Source: Caryophanales bacterium UBA6356 (GTDB lineage Bacteria > Bacillota_I > Bacilli_A > RFN20 > CAG-826). Taken from it: a DNA stretch of 20,297 nt. Location: assembly GCA_002440125.1 (NCBI GenBank), contig DJRQ01000066.1, forward strand, positions 63,323 through 83,619. Reading direction: 5' to 3'. Shown here piece after piece: positions 1-7,209 of this stretch (position 1 is its first letter; each line of letters opens with the position of its first letter). The notes beneath the pieces are model-generated. The model saw only the letters and a list, made by a program, of their open reading frames with translations, did not search any database and was not told the DNA's origin. Both the position numbers and the translations under genes were made by a program.

Positions 1-53
1 TTCTTAAAAGATTGATGGTGCGACAAGAAAAAGCCTATGGAAAAAGGAAATAA
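1..53 (+). CDS. Possible C-terminal tail of a plus-strand gene entering from the left
   Basis: A plus-strand frame is open from the window edge and ends at a TAA at 51-53, giving a basic tail of about 16 residues ending KAYGKRK. If real, it converges on tsaC with about 28 bases between the stops. The stretch is too short to recognise a family, and the only support is the open frame and its basic composition. It could equally be non-coding. No clear terminator hairpin is visible between 54 and 81. Confidence 0.25.
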   Translation, partial: LKRLMVRQEKAYGKRK

Positions 54-81
54 TTAGGAGTTTGCAATGATTTTTAGATTT

Positions 82-693
82 TTAGTCGGATAAAGAGTTC
101 CAAAAGGAAAGAACTTCCTCAAAAGAAACCTTTCCTTGACGAATTAAAAGAGGTTTTTCTTTGGTTAAGTCCACAATCGTGGAAGGTAGCAAAGAGACGC
201 AAGTGCCACGTATCACAAAAGTGTTCTCCAAAAAGACGGGATCGAGGTCTTCGAAGGTTTTGGAAGTCGCCTGACCAGAAATATTGGCGCTTGTTACCAA
301 GCAAGGAGCCCCTACTTCCCTTAAAAGGTTCTGAACATCATGGCTATCCGGTACCCGAAGGCCAATAACATTTGTCCCCAAGGTCACAAAGGAAGGAAGA
401 TCCTTTTTAGCCTTCAAAAGGAAAGTCCATTCCCCCGGAAGAAAATGCTCGAGCACCTCTTTCACGCGAGGTGTTATATCCAAGAAGGGCAAGGCGTTCT
501 TAAGAGAGTCCGTCATCATTGAAAAAGGTTTATTGGGCGGCCGTTTCTTGAGGCTCACAAGCTCTTCAAAGGCCCTTTCGTCATTATAGAGACAGCCAAT
601 TCCATAAACCGTCTCGGTCGGGAAGGTGACAATTTTTCCTTCTTTCAGCAAAGCGGCTGCTTTAGAAACGTCTTTCCAAGAACCAACGCTCAT
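82..693 (-). CDS. tsaC: Threonylcarbamoyl-AMP synthase, TsaC/YrdC/Sua5 family (short form)
   Basis: This enzyme makes threonylcarbamoyl-AMP from threonine, bicarbonate and ATP, the first step of t6A modification at position 37 of ANN-decoding tRNAs, in the cytoplasm. The 203 residues form one YrdC domain: TFPTETVYGIG at 23-33, the KKRPPNKPFS basic substrate-binding stretch at 49-58, PGEWTFLL at 86-93, and SANISG at 135-140. B. subtilis YwlC is about 340 residues because of an extra C-terminal Sua5 domain. That domain is absent here, so this is the short TsaC type. The start at 693 follows an AGGAG site at good spacing, 9 bases after prmC. It is the last gene of the prfA-prmC-tsaC operon, an association also common in Firmicutes. 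Its partners TsaB, TsaD and TsaE are not in the window. Confidence 0.93.
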   Translation of the reverse strand: MSVGSWKDVSKAAALLKEGKIVTFPTETVYGIGCLYNDERAFEELVSLKKRPPNKPFSMMTDSLKNALPFLDITPRVKEVLEHFLPGEWTFLLKAKKDLPSFVTLGTNVIGLRVPDSHDVQNLLREVGAPCLVTSANISGQATSKTFEDLDPVFLENTFVIRGTCVSLLPSTIVDLTKEKPLLIRQGKVSFEEVLSFWNSLSD

Positions 694-702
694 ATGTTTC
701 TC

Positions 703-1548
703 CTATTTTAGATTCACCAGAAGGAAGCGCGTATCGCCATTCAAATCCTTATAAAAAGTAAAGTCATAGTCTTCTAAATATTGTTTCATAAGGTCTTTAA
801 GCCACTCTTCCAAATCGGGTGAAATTTCAAAAAACATCAGCAAAGACCCCTTCTTTACCTGTTTGTAATCACGAAAAATAGACTCATAGACGCTTTCCCC
901 TTTCTTTAGCCACAAAGCACTCGCAGGTTCAAAATCACGAACGCTTTCTTGGGCATCGGATGGAGAAAGAATATAGGGAGGGTTCGAAACGATGATATCG
1001 AGATTGATTTTGTTCTCGATATAAGGCTTTAAGGCGTCGCCACAAAAGGTTTGGACGTGAACGCCTTCTTTTTCAAAATTGCTTTTCGCCACTTCGAGCG
1101 CCCTTTTAGAGATATCAGAGGCAAGAAGAAGCCAATTAGGGAAGCTATCATGAATGCCGATAGGAATGCATCCGCTTCCGGTTCCGATGTCGGCAACGAC
1201 AAGATAGTTCCTTGGATCATAGTAATCGCCGACTCTTTCACTCACCAAAGAAACAAGCTCCTCCGTTTCTCCTCGCGGGATAAGCACATCTTTGGAAACT
1301 TTGAGATTATGTCGCAAAAAAGAAGCGGTACCAACGATGTATTCCACTGGTTCATTATTGGATAGCCTCTTGGCTTGCTCCATGAATAAGGCGTATTTCT
1401 TCATCTCTTTGTCCTTGGCGAAAAGGACATCAATCGGTTCCTCGAAACCTTCGTTTACCATCACAAGGTAGCGAAGATCCTGGGCCGAAACGTCTTTGGA
1501 TTTATAAAGGGCATGCGCTTCTTTGATCGCTTCACCAATGGTTGGCAT
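703..1548 (-). CDS. prmC: Peptide chain release factor N5-glutamine methyltransferase
   Basis: PrmC methylates the glutamine of the GGQ motif of release factors using S-adenosylmethionine. The 281 residues show the usual helical N-terminal part, then PRGETEELV at 91-99, the SAM-binding glycine motif DIGTGSG at 120-126, and the catalytic NPPY at 189-192 that holds the target glutamine. The frame is open further upstream to 1665, but that extension lies wholly inside prfA in another frame. The ATG at 1548 has an AAGGA site 5 bases ahead and gives the normal family length, so it is chosen here. Only one base separates it from the prfA stop, implying translational coupling to its own substrate's gene. 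Confidence 0.95.
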   Translation of the reverse strand: MPTIGEAIKEAHALYKSKDVSAQDLRYLVMVNEGFEEPIDVLFAKDKEMKKYALFMEQAKRLSNNEPVEYIVGTASFLRHNLKVSKDVLIPRGETEELVSLVSERVGDYYDPRNYLVVADIGTGSGCIPIGIHDSFPNWLLLASDISKRALEVAKSNFEKEGVHVQTFCGDALKPYIENKINLDIIVSNPPYILSPSDAQESVRDFEPASALWLKKGESVYESIFRDYKQVKKGSLLMFFEISPDLEEWLKDLMKQYLEDYDFTFYKDLNGDTRFLLVNLK

Positions 1549-1549
1549 T

Positions 1550-2632
1550 TTATTCCTTCTCTGCTTCCAAAAGTTTTTGTTCTTGGTCGAAATGGATAAG
1601 GGCTTCGATAAGAGGCTCAAGCTCGCCTTCCATGATGCGATCGAGAGTGTTTGTCGTATAGCCAATCCGGTGATCCGTCACCCGGTTTTGCGGGTAGTTG
1701 TAGGTGCGAATCTTCTCGCTTCTCTCGCCCGTTCCGACCTTTAGTTTTCGCTCCGAAGCGCGAGCATCGTCTTGTTGTGATTGATAGAAATCTTGCACTT
1801 TCGCACGGATCATGCGCATGCATATCTCTTTGTTTTGGAGTTGAGCCTTTTCGGTTTGGCAACTAACCACGATGCCTGTGGGAATGTGCGTGATGCGAAC
1901 GGCGCTTTCGGTCTTGTTGACGTTTTGTCCACCGGCGCCTTGGGAACGATACGTATCGATTTTTAAGTCCGCTGGGTTGATTTTGACATCGACTTCTTCC
2001 GCTTCAGGCATTACCAAAACAGTGGCCGTCGAAGTGTGAATGCGGCCGCTCGCTTCCGTTTTCGGAACGCGTTGAACGCGGTGGGCGCCGCTTTCGAACT
2101 TCAATTTCGAATAAACATTTTCTCCTTTGACCATGAAAGAAACATAAGAATAGCCACCGGCTGTGCCTTCCTCGCCATCAATGAATTGGATTTTCCAGCC
2201 CTGGCTTTCAGCGTAACGTGTATACATCCTTAGCAAATCGCCAGCGAAAATATTGGCTTCATCGCCGCCAACGGCACCGCGGATTTCCACAATAATGTTT
2301 TTATGATCATTGGGATCGGCAGGAAGAAGCTCAGCTTTTAGATCCACTTCCATTTGGCTCATTTCGTTTTCCAGACGCTTCTTCTCTTCTTTCATAAGCT
2401 CGGCGAATTCAGGGTCATCAGAGTTCGACGCTTCCATCGCTTCCTTATATTCCTCTTCCATCTTTTTATAACGGCAAAAGGCGCGATAAGGATCTTCCAA
2501 AGAAGCTCTTTCTTTGCTTAAAGCGGTCAATTTCGCGATGTCTTCCTCGATCTCGGGCTTGGCAAGTTCTTCTTCTATCTCCAAAAACCTCTTTTCGATG
2601 GCCTCAAGTCTTTTTCGCATGCTACTTTCCAT
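1550..2632 (-). CDS. prfA: Peptide chain release factor 1
   Basis: RF1 reads UAA and UAG at the ribosomal A site and triggers peptidyl-tRNA hydrolysis. The 360 residues match the usual length. An acidic coiled N-terminal domain covers about residues 1-100. The stop-codon recognition tripeptide is P-K-T at 190-192, of the PxT form that marks RF1 rather than the SPF form of RF2. The peptidyl-transferase-centre motif GAGGQ is at 232-236, and Q236 is the predicted PrmC target. The start ATG at 2632 follows AGGAG by 8 bases. A second in-frame ATG at residue 5 is possible but has no better site. It is the first gene of the prfA-prmC-tsaC operon, divergent from dnaX. Confidence 0.97.
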   Translation of the reverse strand: MESSMRKRLEAIEKRFLEIEEELAKPEIEEDIAKLTALSKERASLEDPYRAFCRYKKMEEEYKEAMEASNSDDPEFAELMKEEKKRLENEMSQMEVDLKAELLPADPNDHKNIIVEIRGAVGGDEANIFAGDLLRMYTRYAESQGWKIQFIDGEEGTAGGYSYVSFMVKGENVYSKLKFESGAHRVQRVPKTEASGRIHTSTATVLVMPEAEEVDVKINPADLKIDTYRSQGAGGQNVNKTESAVRITHIPTGIVVSCQTEKAQLQNKEICMRMIRAKVQDFYQSQQDDARASERKLKVGTGERSEKIRTYNYPQNRVTDHRIGYTTNTLDRIMEGELEPLIEALIHFDQEQKLLEAEKE

Positions 2633-2640
2633 AAACCGCT

Positions 2641-2645
2641 CTCCT
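2641..2645 (-). promoter_or_regulatory. Ribosome binding site of prfA
   Basis: The minus strand reads AGGAG here, 8 bases before the ATG at 2632. This supports that start over the ATG four codons inside. Confidence 0.6.
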
Positions 2646-2655
2646 AACGGGGCGA

Positions 2656-2664
2656 ATTATAGCA
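2656..2664 (-). promoter_or_regulatory. Extended -10 promoter of the prfA operon
   Basis: On the minus strand this reads TGCTATAAT, a perfect TATAAT box with the TGn extension. No good -35 hexamer is seen (TTTAAG-like at best), which extended -10 promoters tolerate. The predicted transcription start near 2649 gives a short leader of about 17 bases carrying the AGGAG site of prfA. Confidence 0.6.
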
Positions 2665-2739
2665 TAGAGGGCCATTTTTCTTAAAGAAAAGGTGCAACAT
2701 TCCTTTTTTTATGCCCTAGTGGGAAGAGAAGAAGAAAGG

Positions 2740-2745
2740 TATAAT
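2740..2745 (+). promoter_or_regulatory. Candidate -10 box for the dnaX operon
   Basis: The plus strand reads TATAAT here, 21 bases before the dnaX ATG. No convincing -35 element lies 16-18 bases upstream and the TGn extension is missing, so this is weaker than the opposite-strand promoter. The -10 boxes of the two divergent operons are about 80 bases apart. Confidence 0.4.
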
Positions 2746-2766
2746 TGGCTGGAAAGAAAAATTAGC

Positions 2767-4680
2767 ATGGCATATAAAGCTCTTTATTTAAAATATCGCC
2801 CTCAGACATTTGAAGAGGTCGCAGGCCAAAAGCCTATCGTAAGGACTCTCAAAAACGCCTTATCCATCGGAAAGATTGCGCACGCCTATCTTTTTGCCGG
2901 CCCTCGTGGCACGGGAAAAACAAGCATGGCCCGTCTTTTTGCCAAAGCGCTCAATTGCGAGGAAGGCGTAGGAAAGCAATGTGGGAAATGCTCCAATTGC
3001 CTCGCCATCATGGAAGGGGTCCACCCCGACGTCATGGAAGTCGATGCCGCTAGCAATAATGGCGTTGATCAAGTTCGTGATTTAATCGACACAGTGCAAT
3101 ACGCGCCCATCAAGGGCCGCTATAAAATCTACATCATCGACGAAGTGCACATGATGTCGACGGGCGCTTTTAACGCTCTTCTTAAAACCATCGAAGAACC
3201 GCCCGATAACGTTATTTTCATTCTTTGCACGACTGAGCCCTTCAAAGTGCTACCCACTATTCTTTCCCGTTGCCAACGCTTCGATTTCGCGAAGCTTAGC
3301 GAGGAAGAAATGGGCGATAAGCTCAAAGAAATCCTAGATAAAGAAGGCGTCGAATATGAAGAAGACGGCCTAAAAGCCATCATCGGTCTTGCCGATGGGG
3401 GAATGCGGGACGCTTTGTCGATATTGGATCAGGTTCTCGCCTATAGTGGCAATAAGCTTTCCGAAAAAGATGTCTTGTCCGTTTATGGCTTAGCAAGCAA
3501 AGAAGAGAAAATATCCCTTTTGAAATCCCTTCGCGAAGGCGATGTCGCCAAAATCATCACCCAAAGCGACCTCTATATTTCCAAAGGACTCGATATTCGC
3601 CGTTTCTTGTTGGATTTAATAGCCATGCTAAAAGATCTTTTGGTCTATCAAAAAACCAAAAGAAAAGACCTTCTCGACACATTAAAAGCCGAGGAAGCGG
3701 AAGAACTTACGCCCTACTACACCCCCAACGACGTCAATGAGACGATTCGCGTCCTTTTAAATGCCCAAAGCAATTTCAAGGCGGTCTCGGATATACGTTC
3801 GCTATTTGAACTTACCCTCTTGGATCTTGCCTCTCGAAAAGAAACCGCTCCGAAAGTCGCTATTAAAAACCAAAATACCACTGCAAAACCTCTGCCAAAT
3901 CTAAAAGAAGAACGGCCTGTTGTTATAGAGCCTAAGCCCATTACGGCGCCAAAGGAAGAAAATCCTTCTAAAGTCCTTGAAGAAGCCCCAGTGAAACCCC
4001 TCTTTGAAAAACCAAACAAGGCGGCATCTACTCCTTTAACCAAAGAAGAACCCCTTCCCACGAAGTCAGAGCCTTCTATGCTTCTAAAAGAGGAGCCAAA
4101 AGAGAAAGACCAAACTTCATTCCTCAAGAAAGAAGTAACCGGGAAAGTTCCGGATTGGCTTTGGGATGACAAGGAGAAAGGCCAAGAAGAAACACAACCA
4201 AAAAAGACGTCAAAAGAAGAAGCCAAGCCGAATTTAGATACCACCAAGATTCATCGCCCTGAAATAGCTCTTGAAGGCGAACGCTTCAACATACCAGAAG
4301 ATGAAATCCTTAAGGTCATGGTCTTAGCCAATAAAGCAGAAAGAAAAGTCCTTATCGATCGCTGGAATGAACTCTCACCTTTGAAGATCGATTTAAAACT
4401 CGGCGCCTTAGCAACCCTCCTTTCAAGCGGGAGCCCCTATTGCCTTTCGAAAGAAGCCTTGATCCTTGTTTATAAACATCAGGCTTTGGTCAATAAAGCG
4501 AACCTGGTCGCCAATCAAGAACCTCTTCAAGAGCTTCTCGAGACGATCCTTGGGAGAAGAGTGTTCATATATGCCATTGGAAATAACGAAAAAGTAAGCG
4601 TTCAAAACCGCTACTTCAGTCTTATGCAAGTGAACCAACTCCCGGAAAAATCCTCAATCGTCCTCAATCTTCCAAAGTAA
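2767..4680 (+). CDS. dnaX: DNA polymerase III subunits gamma/tau (clamp-loader ATPase)
   Basis: DnaX is the ATPase of the clamp loader that opens and places the beta clamp, and tau links the polymerases to the replisome. The 637 residues show an AAA+ domain with Walker A GPRGTGKT at 45-52, zinc cysteines C64, C72, C75 and C78, Walker B IIDEVH at 123-128, and the SRC trans-acting arginine motif at 167-169. A charged Pro/Lys/Glu-rich linker covers about 360-500, followed by a folded C-terminal tau domain. The frame is open upstream to 2692, but MAYKALYLKYRP is the standard N-terminus, so 2767 is chosen; its ribosome site (GGAAAGA) is weak. An in-phase A AAA AAG sits in the linker at codons 479-480 (separate entry). 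It is the first gene of a seven-gene operon. Confidence 0.97.
   Translation: MAYKALYLKYRPQTFEEVAGQKPIVRTLKNALSIGKIAHAYLFAGPRGTGKTSMARLFAKALNCEEGVGKQCGKCSNCLAIMEGVHPDVMEVDAASNNGVDQVRDLIDTVQYAPIKGRYKIYIIDEVHMMSTGAFNALLKTIEEPPDNVIFILCTTEPFKVLPTILSRCQRFDFAKLSEEEMGDKLKEILDKEGVEYEEDGLKAIIGLADGGMRDALSILDQVLAYSGNKLSEKDVLSVYGLASKEEKISLLKSLREGDVAKIITQSDLYISKGLDIRRFLLDLIAMLKDLLVYQKTKRKDLLDTLKAEEAEELTPYYTPNDVNETIRVLLNAQSNFKAVSDIRSLFELTLLDLASRKETAPKVAIKNQNTTAKPLPNLKEERPVVIEPKPITAPKEENPSKVLEEAPVKPLFEKPNKAASTPLTKEEPLPTKSEPSMLLKEEPKEKDQTSFLKKEVTGKVPDWLWDDKEKGQEETQPKKTSKEEAKPNLDTTKIHRPEIALEGERFNIPEDEILKVMVLANKAERKVLIDRWNELSPLKIDLKLGALATLLSSGSPYCLSKEALILVYKHQALVNKANLVANQEPLQELLETILGRRVFIYAIGNNEKVSVQNRYFSLMQVNQLPEKSSIVLNLPK
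4200..4206 (+). promoter_or_regulatory. Candidate -1 frameshift site (A AAA AAG) in dnaX
   Basis: The reading frame is CCA AAA AAG ACG, so the heptamer A AAA AAG is in exactly the X XXY YYZ phase used for -1 slippage in E. coli dnaX. A shift here would add 18 codons and stop at the TGA at 4260-4262, giving a product of about 498 residues. That product would keep the AAA+ and oligomerisation domains and lose the C-terminal tau domain. An AAGGAG lies upstream at 4171-4176, but 23 bases away, further than the known stimulatory spacing. A TTGAAG/CTTCAA hairpin (4271-4289) lies too far downstream to be an obvious stimulator. The site could be chance in a lysine-rich linker. Confidence 0.4.
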
Positions 4681-4701
4681 AAATCTAAAAAGGAGAAAAC
4701 T

Positions 4702-5007
4702 ATGAATCAAATGCAACAAATGCTAATGCAAGCCCAACGCATGCAACGCGAACTTGAAAAAGCCCATGCCGCGCTTGAAGCGAAGGAATTCCTTATCAAA
4801 AAAGCGGGTATTGTGGAAGTGACGCTCTTAGGAAATAAGACCGTCAAAGAAATCAAGATCGATCCAGAAGCTCTCGCCAAAGAGAACGCGGACATGATTC
4901 AAGACACCCTCATGATGGCCATTAATGAAGGGCTCGAGCAAATAGCTTCGGAAGAAGAAGCCATAAATGAGAAAGTAACTGGACGCAAAGGAGCCTTTCC
5001 CTTCTAA
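4702..5007 (+). CDS. ybaB: Nucleoid-associated protein, YbaB/EbfC family
   Basis: A small DNA-binding dimer of the YbaB/EbfC family, thought to bind DNA without a strict site and linked by neighbourhood to recombination. The 101 residues are of normal length: a methionine/glutamine-rich N-terminal helix (MNQMQQMLMQAQRMQ), a beta sheet with VEVTLLGNKTVKEIKIDPEA, then an acidic C-terminal helix. An AAAGGAG site precedes the ATG at proper distance, 21 bases after dnaX. Its TAA stop overlaps the recR ATG as TAATG. The dnaX-ybaB-recR order is one of the most conserved in bacteria, which supports the call. Confidence 0.95.
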   Translation: MNQMQQMLMQAQRMQRELEKAHAALEAKEFLIKKAGIVEVTLLGNKTVKEIKIDPEALAKENADMIQDTLMMAINEGLEQIASEEEAINEKVTGRKGAFPF

Positions 5008-5603
5008 TGAAGGAACTCTCTGCCGTCTATGAGCTTATTGACGCCTTTGAGAAACTGCCAGGCGTTGGAACGCGTAGCGCCGAAAGAATGGCTTACGCGG
5101 TTTTAGCGATGCCTCGTGAAGACAAAGAGGCTTTCGTGAAAGCATTCCAAGACGCCGAAAAGAAAGTCCATCCTTGCAAAGAGTGCGGTCTTTATTCGGA
5201 AGAAGACCTTTGCGAGATTTGCGCCGACAAAACGAGAAACCGACAATTGCTTTGCGTCGTGGCCAACGCCAAAGATGCTTTGGCAATCGAGAAAATGAAT
5301 TCCTATAATGGCCTTTACCATGTTCTTGGTGGGTTGCTAAGCGCTTCTAAAGGCATCTCTCCAGAGGATCTCTCTATTGAGAGACTGCTAAGGAGAGTCG
5401 AAGAAAACGGCGTCAAGGAAGTCATTATCGCCACCAATCCCACGCTTGAAGGAGAAACGACTGCGCTTTTTTTAGCGAAACTTCTTGAGAAAAAAGGCGT
5501 GACGACGACGCGCCTAGGTTATGGATTGCCAATGGGCGCTTCCTTGGATTATGCCGATACTTTGACTCTCAGCAAAGCCTTTGAAGGCAGAAAGAAGATC
5601 TAA
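5007..5603 (+). CDS. recR: Recombination mediator protein RecR
   Basis: RecR acts with RecO (and RecF) to load RecA onto SSB-coated single-stranded DNA. The 198 residues have the helix-hairpin-helix LPGVGTRSAERMA at 17-29, a four-cysteine zinc finger (C57, C60, C69, C72), a Toprim domain from about 81, and the C-terminal TRLGYGLPMGASLDYAD Walker-B-like region. One oddity stands out: the Toprim segment reads LCVVANAKD, so the glutamate usual after VV in RecR is A86. RecR is not known to catalyse a Toprim reaction, so the protein may still work. The start overlaps the ybaB stop by one base. Two bases separate its stop from tmk. Confidence 0.96.
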   Translation: MKELSAVYELIDAFEKLPGVGTRSAERMAYAVLAMPREDKEAFVKAFQDAEKKVHPCKECGLYSEEDLCEICADKTRNRQLLCVVANAKDALAIEKMNSYNGLYHVLGGLLSASKGISPEDLSIERLLRRVEENGVKEVIIATNPTLEGETTALFLAKLLEKKGVTTTRLGYGLPMGASLDYADTLTLSKAFEGRKKI

Positions 5604-5605
5604 TT

Positions 5606-6229
5606 ATGTTCATCACATTCGAAGGCGGGGAAGGAGCTGGAAAAAGCACCGCCATCAAGAAAATCGTCGAAAAACTTCAAGCCGAAGGAAAGGAAATCGT
5701 CCTTACAAGAGAACCCGGTGGCACTCCGATTGGAGAAGAAATCCGTTCCATCATCCTCGACAAGAAGAATACCGATATGGACGTTCGGACGGAGGCGCTT
5801 CTTTATGCCGCTTCAAGAAGGCAACATATCGTTCAGAAAATCATACCTTCTTTAAAGCAAGGGAAGGTTGTCCTTTGCGATCGTTTCTTGGATTCTTCCT
5901 TGGCCTATCAAGGCTATGCCCGGGGAATTGGCGTCCAAAAAGTTTACGAAATGAATCTTTTCGCAACCGAAGGCATTGAACCGGACCTCACTCTTTTCTT
6001 CGATTTGGATCCCGAAGAAGGGCTTCGAAGAATTGCAGCCAATAGCCAAAGGGAAGTCAACCGACTCGATGTCGAAAAGCTCTCTTTCCATCAAAAAGTC
6101 CGTGAGGGTTTCTTAAGCTTAGCTAAAAAATTCCCCCACCGCTTCGTTGTCATCGACGCTTCGGAAAAGCCAGATAAGGTTTTCGCTAGCGCTTATAAGG
6201 AAATTGAAAATATCCTCAAAAGAAGATGA
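5606..6229 (+). CDS. tmk: Thymidylate kinase (dTMP kinase)
   Basis: Tmk phosphorylates dTMP to dTDP with ATP, an essential step towards dTTP. The 207 residues show the P-loop FEGGEGAGKST at 5-15, the TREPGGTPIGEEIR substrate region at 34-47, the DRF motif at 92-94 with SSLAYQGYARG after it, and an arginine-containing LID segment (QREVNRLD). The length is normal. The start at 5606 gives the standard N-terminus but has only a weak ribosome site, so translation may depend on coupling to recR two bases upstream. Its TGA stop overlaps the holB start as ATGA. A tmk-holB pair is usual in Firmicutes. Confidence 0.97.
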   Translation: MFITFEGGEGAGKSTAIKKIVEKLQAEGKEIVLTREPGGTPIGEEIRSIILDKKNTDMDVRTEALLYAASRRQHIVQKIIPSLKQGKVVLCDRFLDSSLAYQGYARGIGVQKVYEMNLFATEGIEPDLTLFFDLDPEEGLRRIAANSQREVNRLDVEKLSFHQKVREGFLSLAKKFPHRFVVIDASEKPDKVFASAYKEIENILKRR

Positions 6230-7209
6230 ATTTCTCAGAATACCTTCAAAAATCACAACCTCTCGTTTATCAAACCTTTTCGAACGCCTTAAAGAATGGA
6301 CGCGTTTCTCACGCTTATTTGTTAAGCGGCGAGGCAGGAACGCCTCTTTTGGAAACCGCTATTTTCTTGGCCAAAAGCATCCTTTGCGAACACCCATCTC
6401 CTCTTTGCGATGACACATGCAAATATTGTTCCCGCATCGATCATCGCACTTATAGCGGCTTCCGCATCATCGGCGAAAAGGAAGGAACCATCAAAAAAGA
6501 AGAGGTTGAAGATTTGATTTCCTCTTTCTCCAAGACTCCTTTGGAAGAAAAAAACGAATGCATCTATATCATTCATCAAGTCGAAAACATGACCGTCGAA
6601 GCGGTGAATGCCCTATTAAAGTTCTTAGAAGAGCCGCCGAGCTACGTACATGCCATATTGACGACTTCGAATATCGCCAAGGTCTTGCCGACCATCATAA
6701 GCCGATGCGAAACCATCCGACTTCTTTTGGCTTCACGAAAAGAAGTCGTCGCTCAAGCCCTCGCCAACGGCGCTTCCAAAGAAGACGCGGAACTTCTCTC
6801 TTATTTCTATAATAATGGCGTTTCCATCCCAGATATCGCCAAAGAAGAAGATTATCTTGCTATCAAAAAAGCCCTTCTCCAATTCCTAGGCGCGTTGCCC
6901 AATGGGAAAGATCCCCTTTACCTTGTTTCGGAAAAAGACATCATCCCCGTTTTAAAAGACAAGAAAACGGCGAGAATGTTTTTCGATATGCTTTCTTTAG
7001 CGCTTAAGGACGTTATATCGCTCCAAGAAAAAGCACCCATCTTGTTATCAAGCTATGCTAAGATTATCACACCTTTAGAGAGGCTTCCGGCGATTATGAA
7101 TTGCCTCTTAGAAACGATGAAGGTTCGTAATTTGCTCGAACTCAATATCTCTTCTGGTATCTTGCTTGAACATCTTATTTATTATTTCGCGAAGGAGAAT
7201 AGATTATGA
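6226..7209 (+). CDS. holB: DNA polymerase III subunit delta-prime
   Basis: Delta-prime is the stator subunit of the clamp loader and works with DnaX and delta. The 327 residues have an AAA+ fold. The P-loop position reads SGEAGTPLLET and lacks the GKT needed to bind ATP, which is expected because delta-prime is a non-ATPase subunit. A zinc finger is formed by C54, C61, C65 and C68. The arginine-finger motif SRCE is kept after KVLPTII, as needed to act on the DnaX ATP site. Start and stop overlap tmk and ricT as ATGA. Its job fits the dnaX gene heading the operon. Confidence 0.94.
   Translation: MNFSEYLQKSQPLVYQTFSNALKNGRVSHAYLLSGEAGTPLLETAIFLAKSILCEHPSPLCDDTCKYCSRIDHRTYSGFRIIGEKEGTIKKEEVEDLISSFSKTPLEEKNECIYIIHQVENMTVEAVNALLKFLEEPPSYVHAILTTSNIAKVLPTIISRCETIRLLLASRKEVVAQALANGASKEDAELLSYFYNNGVSIPDIAKEEDYLAIKKALLQFLGALPNGKDPLYLVSEKDIIPVLKDKKTARMFFDMLSLALKDVISLQEKAPILLSSYAKIITPLERLPAIMNCLLETMKVRNLLELNISSGILLEHLIYYFAKENRL

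Noticed and set aside
67..93. Eight-codon plus-strand frame with AGGAG at 56-60
   Set aside because: The ribosome site and spacing are good, but the frame runs only to a TAA inside the tsaC end, with nothing else to support a peptide gene.
1549..1665. Longer prmC start 39 codons upstream
   Set aside because: The extension lies wholly within prfA in another frame, resembles no PrmC N-terminus, and the ATG at 1548 has its own AAGGA site.
2692..2766. Longer dnaX start giving 25 extra residues
   Set aside because: It would cross the candidate -10 box and precede the standard MAYKALYLKYRP N-terminus.
3717..4247. 176-codon open frame on the minus strand inside dnaX
   Set aside because: It mirrors the Lys/Glu/Pro-rich linker of dnaX in the opposite strand, giving a Ser/Phe-rich sequence with no family features and no ribosome site.
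6319..6360. Broken P-loop in holB as a sign of a pseudogene
   Set aside because: Delta-prime subunits normally do not hydrolyse ATP. The frame is intact, and the zinc finger and SRC motif are kept.
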